Assembly: GCA_002499705.1 (NCBI GenBank)
Contig: DAMU01000077.1
Coordinates: forward strand, 10,761-74,760
Length of the DNA stretch: 64,000 bases
Reading direction: 5' to 3'
DNA from: Euryarchaeota archaeon UBA91
Lineage (GTDB): Archaea > Thermoplasmatota > Poseidoniia > Poseidoniales > Poseidoniaceae
Shown here: one piece after another, positions 8,015 through 16,056 of the stretch
How the letters are laid out: every line of letters starts with the position of its first letter
How positions within the stretch are numbered: the stretch's first letter is position 1
Translations under genes and position numbers: made by a program
The notes under the pieces: generated by a model
Database searches by the model: none
Told to the model about the DNA's origin: nothing
Seen by the model: only the letters and a program-made list of their open reading frames with translations

Positions 8015-11000
8015 ATGAGCACACAGAAATCAAGACGAGCAATTGCTCTTTTCTTGGTCATGGTCTTACCTCTGGTCTTTTCAGCAACAGCTCAAACATC
8101 ACCCAATGCTCCCATCATTAACACTGCTTGGGTAGAAGGGGATGGCGGAGAAAATCAACATGCCTATCTCATCACTTTTGGCGACAACGGATCATACGAC
8201 ATCGATGTAGAAGTGATTCATCTCCACAATAACTCAATCATTGATACGGACGTTTTCCTTACCTGGAGTTCCATGAACGACTATCGAACCGCTCACGCCC
8301 TGCTCAATACCTCATTGCAATGGGGTGATGAAATCACATTGACGGTGACGGTGAATGGATGGAATGGAAACGAGTTATCGGAACCTCTTGAAACAATTCG
8401 CAGCTTTACGGTGGGGACTTGGAATCAACCGATGGCCGACCATGAAGTACTCCTCAAGACCTCCTGGGATCTCAATCAAACCTACATGACACAAGAAGGT
8501 GAACAAGGGTTTGCGCTGGACTTTAACGGACAAGGTTGGCAGATGCGTCAAGGAGATGTGCTCAATTCTTGGGAATTGGGAAGCGGAAACCTTACCACTC
8601 TGGAAAATACCAATGACAGTTCGACTGAACTCTCACTTTCGCTTGATTCTATTTGGAAGAATGAAACAATTCAATCTGGGGTTTTGACTTCCCAAGTCTT
8701 TGACGCACGAGGCAGTGGTACACTGCACTTAGTAACGCTTGATGGTAATTCAGAAAGCGATATTACAGCCAATGTTTCTGAAGGGTGGTTTAATCGCTCA
8801 ATGAATGAAGGAGAATTGTCTGAAAGATTGCGTATTGAAGCAACTGGAGGCCTCTCTATTCACGATATAGATGAGGAGGGACAGGGACTCAATGTAACAG
8901 GTGAAGTCAGTGTCTTTTTCTTAGAAACATGGGATGAAAACGGTATCCGTAGATTGCAACACACCCAATTCGAAGCACTTGCTGACATGCTTCTGTATGA
9001 AGATGATTTTCAAATGGATGTGTCCTTAGACGGCTTAACCATACTTGAACGATGGGAAGATGGAGTTCGAACTGACCAAAAAAATGAGTTCATTGGTCAA
9101 GGTACATTTGGCCTTAACGAAGAGGATGAGAACTCAAGTATCATGATCAATGGCACCATTCACGAGCTGCACTGGTTAACAGAAGATGGCATCACTGTGA
9201 AAGACAAATTGCATATGGATGGCGTGATAACAGGAGATGCCCAAGGCTCTTTTGGAATTGTTCGTTCAATCGAAGAAACTGGCGACCAAGCTAATGCAAC
9301 TCAGGTGGTCTTTTTGGTCAATGTGATTCATCAAGAGACCTGGTTTAACATCACCGGTATTAACGGAGGAAATTTCTTTGATGGACAAGGTGTTGGTGCA
9401 AATCACAACGAATCTTGGGATTATCAAGTTGTACAATCTGAATGGGAAAACCGAACGGTTCGCCTGGTATGGGAAGAAACAGGTGCTGACCCATCAAGCG
9501 GTGATGAGCGACCGGAAAACAGCCCAGTTCAAGTGAATGCTACACAACCTGAAACTGAGGAAATTTTAGGCGAAATTACCATCTCACGAGAAACTGGACT
9601 TATGCCAATACCCCTGATACCAGGAGATACACTGCGACTTGCTGGCCAAGAAGGTCTCGAATTAATTATCACTGCTGAATCAACTGGAAATGACCCAAGA
9701 GACGGTTTCAATTTACATGTAACAAACTGGATTGGCTCGTACGGCGATGGGGGCTCTGCATCCGGTTCTATCATTGACCAAGGACCACTTATGGGACTTC
9801 TCTCTAGCGTATATCGTACCCTTGAAATCTCGTATGGGAGCGAAGATGAAACGGCCAACTTCACTGAAAGCCAAGTCGTCGAACGTATTCTATCACCGTC
9901 CATAATTACTGCTGAAAACAACACTGCACCTGTTCTGGTTGAAATGTATCTTGAGGAAGGCGTCATCTATGGAGAGGGAGGAAGTGCGGGAACTTTAGTC
10001 GCTCATATCGCTGATGAGGAAATGAACGTTGATTCGGTAACAGTCGACCTTTCCCCAATTGGAGGCGACATCGTGCTCATGAACGATCGAGGACTTGATG
10101 GCGATGGAATCGTTGGCGACCAACGCTTTACGACACGTATTCTTGTCCCTGGACTTGAAGTTGGAAACATCTCGCTTAACGTGACTGCCACCGATACATG
10201 GGGTATGGAATCGATGGGCTCAGGAGATATTGAAATTGTGAATCAAGGCCCACGCTTATTCGAATTAGAGATTCTCCCTAATGTGGGACCGAGGGGGGCT
10301 GTCATGATTGTCAATGCCCAAGCTTACGACGGTCATGGAGTTGACAGCATTACACTTGATTTGAGAGATTCTGGAGGTGAACAGGTGGAACTTCTACTCA
10401 CTAACGGAGTGTGGGTAGCATCGTTCACAATACCTGAATCAATGACGCCTGGTGAACAGATCTTGACCTTTACATTGACAGATGGACTTGGGGAAAAGGA
10501 GTTCACAACTTTTTGGCATGTTGATGGAATCGATTCTACTCTTCATGCAATTTACGGACCTCACCACGTATCCGATGCTGTGATGGAAGAAATCACCATC
10601 AATGTTCTCAACACTGGGCCTGAAATCATCGCTCCCGGCGTTCAAACTTTAGAAAGAGGTGATGAAAGTTCCACCTTTGTATTGGAAGTTGCAATCAATG
10701 ATTATGATGGTATTCGTGTTGCTCAAGCGAACATTGGAGTGTTCACACCATTGACGTCTCAGGCAACATGGCAAAATATGTATGATGATGGAACAAACGG
10801 TGATGCGGTCGCAAACGATGGAATTTATTCTGTTGAGTTACAGGTTCGAAACAGCATCCCTCTCGGCACCCATGAAGTGTTGATACAAGCATCGGATGTT
10901 TACGGAAAAGTAAGCCCAACCGAATCAATTGCCATTCAATTGATCGAAGAGCAAACCAGTCTGTCCGGTGTATCCGGCTCCTTCCTCACTTCCGGAGTTT

Positions 11001-11110
11001 TGATTGGCGTTCTCGCATTGTTTGGCATTGGCGTAGCAGTTGTTGTTTTCATTTCAATACGTAATCGTCCAGAAAGTGAACAAGGCGAAGACCGATTCGG
11101 ATTTAATTGA
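8015..11110 (+). CDS. Large secreted, C-terminally anchored surface protein with Ig-like repeats
   Basis: The ATG at 8015 (MSTQKSRR) gives a signal peptide ending near TAQTSPNAP; the longer upstream frame has no such property and overlaps the DHS gene. The roughly 1,031-residue product is acidic and rich in Asn, Thr, Gly and N-glycosylation-like sites. At least two segments near the C-terminus follow a beta-sandwich pattern containing 'NDRGLDGDGIVGDQRF' and 'YDDGTNGDAVANDGIYS', as in choice-of-anchor X/Ca-binding Ig-like domains. A final hydrophobic segment (LTSGVLIGVLALFGIGVAVVVF) and a short RNR tail anchor it with the bulk outside. A cell-surface or adhesion role is inferred; no catalytic motif was seen. 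Confidence 0.85.
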   Translation: MSTQKSRRAIALFLVMVLPLVFSATAQTSPNAPIINTAWVEGDGGENQHAYLITFGDNGSYDIDVEVIHLHNNSIIDTDVFLTWSSMNDYRTAHALLNTSLQWGDEITLTVTVNGWNGNELSEPLETIRSFTVGTWNQPMADHEVLLKTSWDLNQTYMTQEGEQGFALDFNGQGWQMRQGDVLNSWELGSGNLTTLENTNDSSTELSLSLDSIWKNETIQSGVLTSQVFDARGSGTLHLVTLDGNSESDITANVSEGWFNRSMNEGELSERLRIEATGGLSIHDIDEEGQGLNVTGEVSVFFLETWDENGIRRLQHTQFEALADMLLYEDDFQMDVSLDGLTILERWEDGVRTDQKNEFIGQGTFGLNEEDENSSIMINGTIHELHWLTEDGITVKDKLHMDGVITGDAQGSFGIVRSIEETGDQANATQVVFLVNVIHQETWFNITGINGGNFFDGQGVGANHNESWDYQVVQSEWENRTVRLVWEETGADPSSGDERPENSPVQVNATQPETEEILGEITISRETGLMPIPLIPGDTLRLAGQEGLELIITAESTGNDPRDGFNLHVTNWIGSYGDGGSASGSIIDQGPLMGLLSSVYRTLEISYGSEDETANFTESQVVERILSPSIITAENNTAPVLVEMYLEEGVIYGEGGSAGTLVAHIADEEMNVDSVTVDLSPIGGDIVLMNDRGLDGDGIVGDQRFTTRILVPGLEVGNISLNVTATDTWGMESMGSGDIEIVNQGPRLFELEILPNVGPRGAVMIVNAQAYDGHGVDSITLDLRDSGGEQVELLLTNGVWVASFTIPESMTPGEQILTFTLTDGLGEKEFTTFWHVDGIDSTLHAIYGPHHVSDAVMEEITINVLNTGPEIIAPGVQTLERGDESSTFVLEVAINDYDGIRVAQANIGVFTPLTSQATWQNMYDDGTNGDAVANDGIYSVELQVRNSIPLGTHEVLIQASDVYGKVSPTESIAIQLIEEQTSLSGVSGSFLTSGVLIGVLALFGIGVAVVVFISIRNRPESEQGEDRFGFN

Positions 11111-11132
11111 GCACATTGTCAGGCCGACAACC

Positions 11133-11142
11133 GTTTATACTG
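11133..11142 (+). promoter_or_regulatory. TATA-like box for tRNA-Gly
   Basis: GTTTATACTG lies about 25-34 nt before the tRNA 5' end at 11167, the normal spacing of an archaeal box A. Confidence 0.6.
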
Positions 11143-11166
11143 CTGTTCTTTGGAGTGATTACATCT

Positions 11167-11241
11167 ACGGACGTAGTGTAGCGGTTATCACCGAGCGTTG
11201 CCAACGCTTGAACCCGGGTTCAAATCCCGGCGTCCGTACCA
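11167..11241 (+). tRNA. tRNA-Gly (anticodon GCC), CCA encoded
   Basis: A full cloverleaf can be drawn. The acceptor stem ACGGACG pairs with CGTCCGT (11231-11237), there is a short D arm, the anticodon stem GAGCG/CGCTT has loop TTGCCAA with anticodon GCC at 11200-11202, and the T arm is CCGGG-TTCAAAT-CCCGG. The discriminator is A (11238), and CCA follows in the DNA (11239-11241). The first acceptor pair is A-U rather than the G-C usual for glycine tRNAs. No intron was seen. Confidence 0.93.
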
Positions 11242-11346
11242 TTCCACTCCAATTTACCCTAATTACCGCGTTTTCGGGTCGTTTATTCCCAAAAACAACC
11301 GAATACTTAACGACAGAAGAGATGAGTCTCGGACCGAGGGAGTCGA

Positions 11347-11664
11347 ATGAGTGAACGCCGTTCCATTTTTATCGGAAAGAAACCATTGCATGCATACGTA
11401 CGAGCGGTCGTGATGGCGATGGAAGAAGGAAACCGTGAGGTGCAACTCGTAGCAAGAGGTGCGACCATCGGTCGCGCTGTTGATGTTGCCGAAATTTGCA
11501 GGAGAAGAAACGGCGTCATTGCTCAAGGCTTACCTTCTGAAGTGGTTATCGGTGAAATCCAATGTTCTTCTGAAACGCTCACACAGGATGACAGAGAGAG
11601 AACCGTGAGTGTACTTACCATCGAATTGGATGGAATTGGTGAAGTACCGAGCGAAGAGGAATAA
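11347..11664 (+). CDS. albA: Alba, archaeal chromatin protein
   Basis: Small dimeric DNA/RNA-binding protein that coats the archaeal chromosome. The N-terminal FIGKKPLHAYVRAVV, including the lysine pair used in nucleic-acid binding and regulatory acetylation, then VQLVARGATIGRAVDVAEICRRR and the C-terminal strand VSVLTIELDG define the family. At 105 residues it is slightly longer than crenarchaeal Alba because of an acidic tail. GAGGGAG precedes the ATG. It follows tRNA-Gly on the same strand and meets the convergent phosphatase gene with no gap. Confidence 0.95.
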   Translation: MSERRSIFIGKKPLHAYVRAVVMAMEEGNREVQLVARGATIGRAVDVAEICRRRNGVIAQGLPSEVVIGEIQCSSETLTQDDRERTVSVLTIELDGIGEVPSEEE

Positions 11665-12027
11665 TCATTCAAGCAATGCTTTCAGTCGCTGTTCAATGGT
11701 ATCCGCCGTTGATTGATACACGGAAAGAGCATGGCCAACTGGATCTTCTAATTCCCAATCCTGATCGATTCGCATCAGTGGACAGTGTACTCCACAGCCC
11801 ATTGAGATGACCATGTCATAATCGTCTGCAGAAAAATCATCGACACTTTTTGGCACCATGCCTTCGGTTGAAATTCCACGAGCCTCAAGAACAACAACTG
11901 CATTGCTCGCAATTGTATCTGCCGGATGAGTTCCAGCTGAATCTGCTGTAAATCCCATTGAACGTGCAAGACCCTCAGCCATTTGAGAACGACAAGAGTT
12001 CCCCACACAGACGAATAAGAGTCGCAT
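11665..12027 (-). CDS. Low-molecular-weight protein tyrosine phosphatase / arsenate reductase family
   Basis: The N-terminal loop FVCVGNSCRSQMAEG matches the CX5R(S/T) active site of the LMW-PTP/ArsC fold. The segment DDYDMVISMGCGVHCP and the late WELEDPVGH resemble thioredoxin-coupled arsenate reductases, with the extra cysteines of that subgroup at about residues 90-95. At 120 residues it is complete. Arsenate reduction is likely but not certain; protein phosphatase activity is the alternative. No ars regulator or efflux gene is adjacent. Its stop abuts the stop of alba on the other strand. Confidence 0.85.
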   Translation of the reverse strand: MRLLFVCVGNSCRSQMAEGLARSMGFTADSAGTHPADTIASNAVVVLEARGISTEGMVPKSVDDFSADDYDMVISMGCGVHCPLMRIDQDWELEDPVGHALSVYQSTADTIEQRLKALLE

Positions 12028-12104
12028 GACTATTCCTAACGGCGAGGCTATTTATTGATTTTCAATATAGAAGACTTCTCAAAGGAGAGCCCATTCATCT
12101 TTTC

Positions 12105-12488
12105 ATGCTCAAAGATACTTCGCCTTTGTTTCGCGGCGTCTGTATCTCAGCCACTCTGTACGCCGGTCTTTTTTTGGGTCATATTGTCGCAGCAGCACTC
12201 GAGTGGAAGATGATTTTCAAAATCATTGCAATACTCATCTCCCTGATGACGTTTCTCGTCGGCCCGAGCATTGTTGTCTTCGGAAAAATAACCAATATTC
12301 AGGAAAAAATTCAAGCCAATTCCTTTGGCTTTCCAATCTCAATACTGCTTGCTGTTGGTTTGGCATGGGCGTATGAAGACCAGTCCTTCGATATTGTTCG
12401 AACTTTGAGTTTTCTTTGCGCAGCGATTGGTGTTCATTTAATCCAAAGGCAACTGATTCAACAAAAGCACTCCGAAAAGATGGGTTGA
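12105..12488 (+). CDS. Small multi-spanning membrane protein, unknown function
   Basis: 127 residues with about four hydrophobic helices (GVCISATLYAGLFLGHIVAAA, IFKIIAILISLMTFLVGPSIVVF, FPISILLAVGLAW, and VRTLSFLCAAIGVHLI) and a charged tail. AAGGAGAG precedes the ATG. No catalytic residues or family signature was recognised. It lies 25 nt upstream of the Mrp-like ATPase on the same strand and could be co-transcribed. Confidence 0.65.
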   Translation: MLKDTSPLFRGVCISATLYAGLFLGHIVAAALEWKMIFKIIAILISLMTFLVGPSIVVFGKITNIQEKIQANSFGFPISILLAVGLAWAYEDQSFDIVRTLSFLCAAIGVHLIQRQLIQQKHSEKMG

Positions 12489-12513
12489 AGTACATTAGGC
12501 CAGTGCTCCAATC

Positions 12514-13521
12514 ATGTCGGATTCGCCAGTCTCCACACACGACCCTAAGGAAGGGGACAAATCAGCAGAACCTTCCCCTCAAGAACAAAAGAAAATGGAA
12601 CAGGCTTATGCGCAGATGAAGCGCAAAATGACGATGGAAGATATCGGTAAGAAAATCAAACATAAGGTCATGGTCTTGTCAGGAAAAGGCGGAGTTGGAA
12701 AATCCACAGTCTCAACCGGCCTTGCTCTTTCACTCGCACAACAAGGACTCTCTGTAGGAATCCTTGATATCGACATCACAGGGCCAAATGTTCCAAAGAT
12801 GATGGGTCTAGATGGGCGCCGACTACATGTTGAGTCAGGTCGTATTCATCCTGCTCAAGGCCATCTTGGCGTGAAAGTCATTTCAATGGCGTTTCTACTC
12901 GATAACGAAGATACTCCAGTTGTTTGGCGCGGCCCAATCAAGCTCGGTGCAATTCAGCAATTTATCGGAGATGTTGAATGGGGCAACCTCGACTATCTGA
13001 TTATCGATTTCCCGCCTGGAACATCAGACGAACCACTGACGGTTGCTCAATCACTCCCTGATATTGATGGGATGGTCATTGTTACTACACCCCAAGAAGT
13101 AGCACTGCTCGACAGCCGCAAATCAATTACTTTCTCAGAATCGTTGAAAGTACCGGTCCTTGGAGTCGTCGAGAACATGAGTGGTTACACAATTTCAGGT
13201 AAAGCAGAACCCGGTTCTGAAATTGAGATTGCTGCACCTGCAGGTAAAACACTCAAAGCCACTGCTAATGATGAAGGGGCATTTAGTGTTACACTTGACA
13301 TCTTCAAAGAAGGCGGTGGGCGACTTACTGCTGAGGAGTTCGGTGTGCCTTTCTTAGGAGCGCTTCCTTTCGACCCTGGTTTTGTTCGCGGCGGTGACGA
13401 TGGAGTCCATAGAATTGTAAGTGAACCTGAAGGAGCCTCTGCAGTCGCTTTTTCGGCAATCGTGTCTGCATTACAAGAACAAATTAGCGAAGATTCTGGA
13501 TCTGGTCTGGAAATCATTTGA
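12514..13521 (+). CDS. Mrp/NBP35-family P-loop ATPase lacking cysteines, with Ig-like insertion
   Basis: Mrp/ApbC/NBP35 proteins are ATPases that carry and transfer Fe-S clusters. The deviant Walker A SGKGGVGKST (residues 56-65), DIDITGPNVPKMMG, DFPPGTSDEPL and TTPQEVALLDSRKSI are all canonical, and the C-terminal EFGVPFLGALPFDP is too. Between them, where the family normally has a CxxC that bridges the cluster at the dimer interface, residues 228-262 read GKAEPGSEIEIAAP...ANDEGAFSVTL, resembling a bacterial Ig-like repeat strand pattern. The entire 335-residue protein contains no cysteine. The N-terminal 40 residues are a charged extension. It is followed 12 nt later by a DUF971 gene, the usual neighbour of Mrp. 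It may still hydrolyse ATP, but cluster binding in the known way is not possible. Confidence 0.9.
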   Translation: MSDSPVSTHDPKEGDKSAEPSPQEQKKMEQAYAQMKRKMTMEDIGKKIKHKVMVLSGKGGVGKSTVSTGLALSLAQQGLSVGILDIDITGPNVPKMMGLDGRRLHVESGRIHPAQGHLGVKVISMAFLLDNEDTPVVWRGPIKLGAIQQFIGDVEWGNLDYLIIDFPPGTSDEPLTVAQSLPDIDGMVIVTTPQEVALLDSRKSITFSESLKVPVLGVVENMSGYTISGKAEPGSEIEIAAPAGKTLKATANDEGAFSVTLDIFKEGGGRLTAEEFGVPFLGALPFDPGFVRGGDDGVHRIVSEPEGASAVAFSAIVSALQEQISEDSGSGLEII

Positions 13522-13533
13522 TGGTGAGATTTG

Positions 13534-13887
13534 ATGACCAGCGACATGCCCACAATGAGACGTTTCGAACGTCGAGATTTGGATGTTGTCGTCAGTTATG
13601 ACGATGACTCGGAATATACGATTACGTATGATGACTTACGCCACGCATGCCCTTGTGCAAAATGCTCTCCGCTACGTAACTTAGACGATACCAGCAAAAC
13701 ACTTCGTAGGCAGGTTGAAGCATTACCTAAAGAAAAACCAAAGGTTCGAACTGTGGGGAATTACGCTCTTGGTTTTGAGTGGAATCAGGGCTGCTCGAGT
13801 GGAATTTATAGATTTGAGCGAATTTGGGATTTGGCGAACAGAAGAGACCCTGATAATGGCAAACCCTATGTCCATGGAGCATGGTAA
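13534..13887 (+). CDS. DUF971 / gamma-butyrobetaine hydroxylase N-terminal-like protein
   Basis: A small protein of about 117 residues with the DUF971 pattern: DLDVVVSYDDDSEYTITYDDLRHACPCAKC near the N-terminus and NYALGFEWNQGCSSGIYRFERIWDL later. The cysteines in ACPCAKC plus the later Cys could bind a metal or cluster; family members occur fused to hydroxylases or beside Mrp ATPases. GGTGAG precedes the ATG at 13534. Its tight coupling with a cysteine-free Mrp makes it a candidate provider of metal ligands, which is my inference. Confidence 0.85.
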   Translation: MTSDMPTMRRFERRDLDVVVSYDDDSEYTITYDDLRHACPCAKCSPLRNLDDTSKTLRRQVEALPKEKPKVRTVGNYALGFEWNQGCSSGIYRFERIWDLANRRDPDNGKPYVHGAW

Positions 13888-13941
13888 GTCGAGGAACGGC
13901 TTTTCGCGACATTTTGACTGCGAGGTTTCATGTGCAATACC

Positions 13942-13958
13942 CAACCCCGCAGGGGTTG
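13942..13958 (+). repeat. GC-rich perfect hairpin before PAP2 gene
   Basis: CAACCCC-GCA-GGGGTTG forms a perfect 7-bp stem with a 3-nt loop, 10 nt before the ATG of the PAP2 gene. It could end the Mrp-DUF971 transcript or modulate translation of the next gene. No T-run follows. Confidence 0.5.
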
Positions 13959-13968
13959 AGGTTCTTCC

Positions 13969-16056
13969 ATGGACGGCATATATCTCAGTTGGATGGTAAG
14001 CGCACTTGCGCTGGGAGTCCTGCTGTTGCCCGTATTCAAACCTCCATGGATGAAGATCACACTTCCTACCTTTGTCGATTTCTTCCGAAGGTATTGGATT
14101 CATATTTTGATTGTATTCATCATCTATAATTCAAAAGATATTCTTGACCAATTAGACCGGATTATTATTGCGAATACTGGCCTGGACATGACTCCACTCA
14201 TTTACGGAATCGAGGGAGACTTGGTTTTAGAGGTTCAACAGCTATTTGAAGCTAAATGGCTAACAGTTGCTCTGACTCACTTTTATGTCTCTGGGTTCAT
14301 GTTTATTTGCTATGTTTCAATATTCTACTTTGCCTTTTTCGATGACCGTTGGATTGCAGATCGAATGACTCTAAGCATCGCATGGGTGTATATTTTAGCG
14401 ATTCCGTTTTACCTGTTTTTCAATGTTCGAGTAACTGGAGATTATATCCCTGGGATGGAGACTCTCGCTTATGATTTGACACCAGAAATTAGTGATTGGT
14501 TTCGCAGAATTGACCCTTTCACCAATGGAATGCCTTCACTTCATATTGGAATCCCATTCGCGGTTTGGTTATGCCTCACTCGCTTTGATGAAGACCGGCG
14601 CTGGAATAAATATCGAGCATTGGTTCTTGTCTATACTTTAGTCACTGCCTTTGCCATTATCTACCTTGGAATACATTGGTTTTCAGATATTATCGGTGGA
14701 ATGTTAATCGCAGCTCTCGCAGTATCCGTTGCTGATCGAACCTCAGAAGCGTGGTGGAAAATATTTGATGAGAGAACAATGAACTCTCGAATAGTCACAG
14801 TCCTAACAAATCCGAAAAAAGCCCTTCGGATTATCCTTGACCGCTCTTCCAATATCTATCGAAGATACAGGAGACCTAAAAGCAGAGAAACTGGAGTTTT
14901 GGCGCTCGTCGTTTTTTTGATGTTATTCTCCGTCATCACTTGGGATTTGAGTAATCAATCATTACCTGCTGGAGGAATTGAAGCACCACAAGGTGTTGCA
15001 ACCAGTGACGGTTGGATGGCGACAATTGACAATCGTACAACAGGGCCTGTGGTTGTGATTCATAATCTCGCAGATTTAACAGTTAATTGGGAAATTATGA
15101 ATGGGAGTGTCGAAGCGAATTCACCCTACGCTCTGAGCGGTACGACACTTGCCATCGCCAATCAGACCACATTATCGGTATACGACCTCAATTCGATAGG
15201 AACAGTCAATGCTCTGGTATCGACCACCGATATGCAACAACCAAACCAAATACTCCTGACCGGCACTGAAGAGTCCGAATACATCCTGACAGAGAGGAAT
15301 GGATTTTTGAGCGCATACACCCTTTTTGGTGATGACGTATCACTTGGTTTCAATGTTGTCGGGGTTGAATTAATTCAAGCCAATGGTTTGGAAATTGCCA
15401 TGGTCATTGAGAATGAACCAACGAGTATTCTCCTCTCTCGAATTGGTTCAACCGGTTCAATCACAATTGAGAACATCAACGCTTCTTCAACCCCTGAGCA
15501 AGATGAAATTCTTGAAGCATGGGATACTCCAGTTGACATGGAAAACGCAAGTATTACTGATTTCGTATTTGATGATGATTTCATGGCCATTACTGTAAAT
15601 GTTTCAGCGACTGAACGCTTGGTCGTTTACAATCGCTCGAATGGCCAACAATGGCTTGCATCCGACCCTAAATATGCGGTCAGTGACCCATCGATGAAAA
15701 ATGGAATTTTAGCTTGGTCGGTACGCGACCACCTGGACCCTACAAAGCCAATTGAGAAATATATGGACGGGGAAATACAATTCGTTAATCTGACCAATAA
15801 CCACACCCAATTTTTGACTTCTGATGATTTACATCAGTGGGGTCCGAACGTACTTGAGAATCATCTGGTATATTTTGAAGAGTCTTCGGATGGAGAAGTG
15901 ACAATTCACATCCATTCTTGGGAACCTGAACTCACAGTATACTCAAACGTCCTGCTCCAAATTGGTATGATTCTTGGTGTGGGACTGGTGTTTGCTCATG
16001 TCGTTCAACGTCAATCTGAATCAAGATTAAATCTATTGAGTCGAGAAGAAGAGTAA
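13969..16056 (+). CDS. PAP2-superfamily phosphatase fused to an extracytoplasmic propeller-like domain
   Basis: The first 270 residues form a multi-spanning PAP2 lipid phosphatase/phosphotransferase. The signature pieces are GMPSLHIG (catalytic-type His about 192) and YLGIHWFSDIIGG (His about 236, Asp about 240), between hydrophobic helices. After a basic loop, a further membrane helix (VLALVVFLMLFSVITW, near 310) leads into about 330 residues of short beta-rich repeats (for example TTGPVVVIHNLADLTVNWEI and QLNLTNN-type segments) resembling a beta-propeller or TolB-like sensor. A final helix (LLQIGMILGVGLVFAHVV) anchors the C-terminus. Polyprenyl or inositol phospholipid processing is plausible. 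The fusion arrangement is unusual; the substrate is unknown. Confidence 0.82.
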   Translation: MDGIYLSWMVSALALGVLLLPVFKPPWMKITLPTFVDFFRRYWIHILIVFIIYNSKDILDQLDRIIIANTGLDMTPLIYGIEGDLVLEVQQLFEAKWLTVALTHFYVSGFMFICYVSIFYFAFFDDRWIADRMTLSIAWVYILAIPFYLFFNVRVTGDYIPGMETLAYDLTPEISDWFRRIDPFTNGMPSLHIGIPFAVWLCLTRFDEDRRWNKYRALVLVYTLVTAFAIIYLGIHWFSDIIGGMLIAALAVSVADRTSEAWWKIFDERTMNSRIVTVLTNPKKALRIILDRSSNIYRRYRRPKSRETGVLALVVFLMLFSVITWDLSNQSLPAGGIEAPQGVATSDGWMATIDNRTTGPVVVIHNLADLTVNWEIMNGSVEANSPYALSGTTLAIANQTTLSVYDLNSIGTVNALVSTTDMQQPNQILLTGTEESEYILTERNGFLSAYTLFGDDVSLGFNVVGVELIQANGLEIAMVIENEPTSILLSRIGSTGSITIENINASSTPEQDEILEAWDTPVDMENASITDFVFDDDFMAITVNVSATERLVVYNRSNGQQWLASDPKYAVSDPSMKNGILAWSVRDHLDPTKPIEKYMDGEIQFVNLTNNHTQFLTSDDLHQWGPNVLENHLVYFEESSDGEVTIHIHSWEPELTVYSNVLLQIGMILGVGLVFAHVVQRQSESRLNLLSREEE

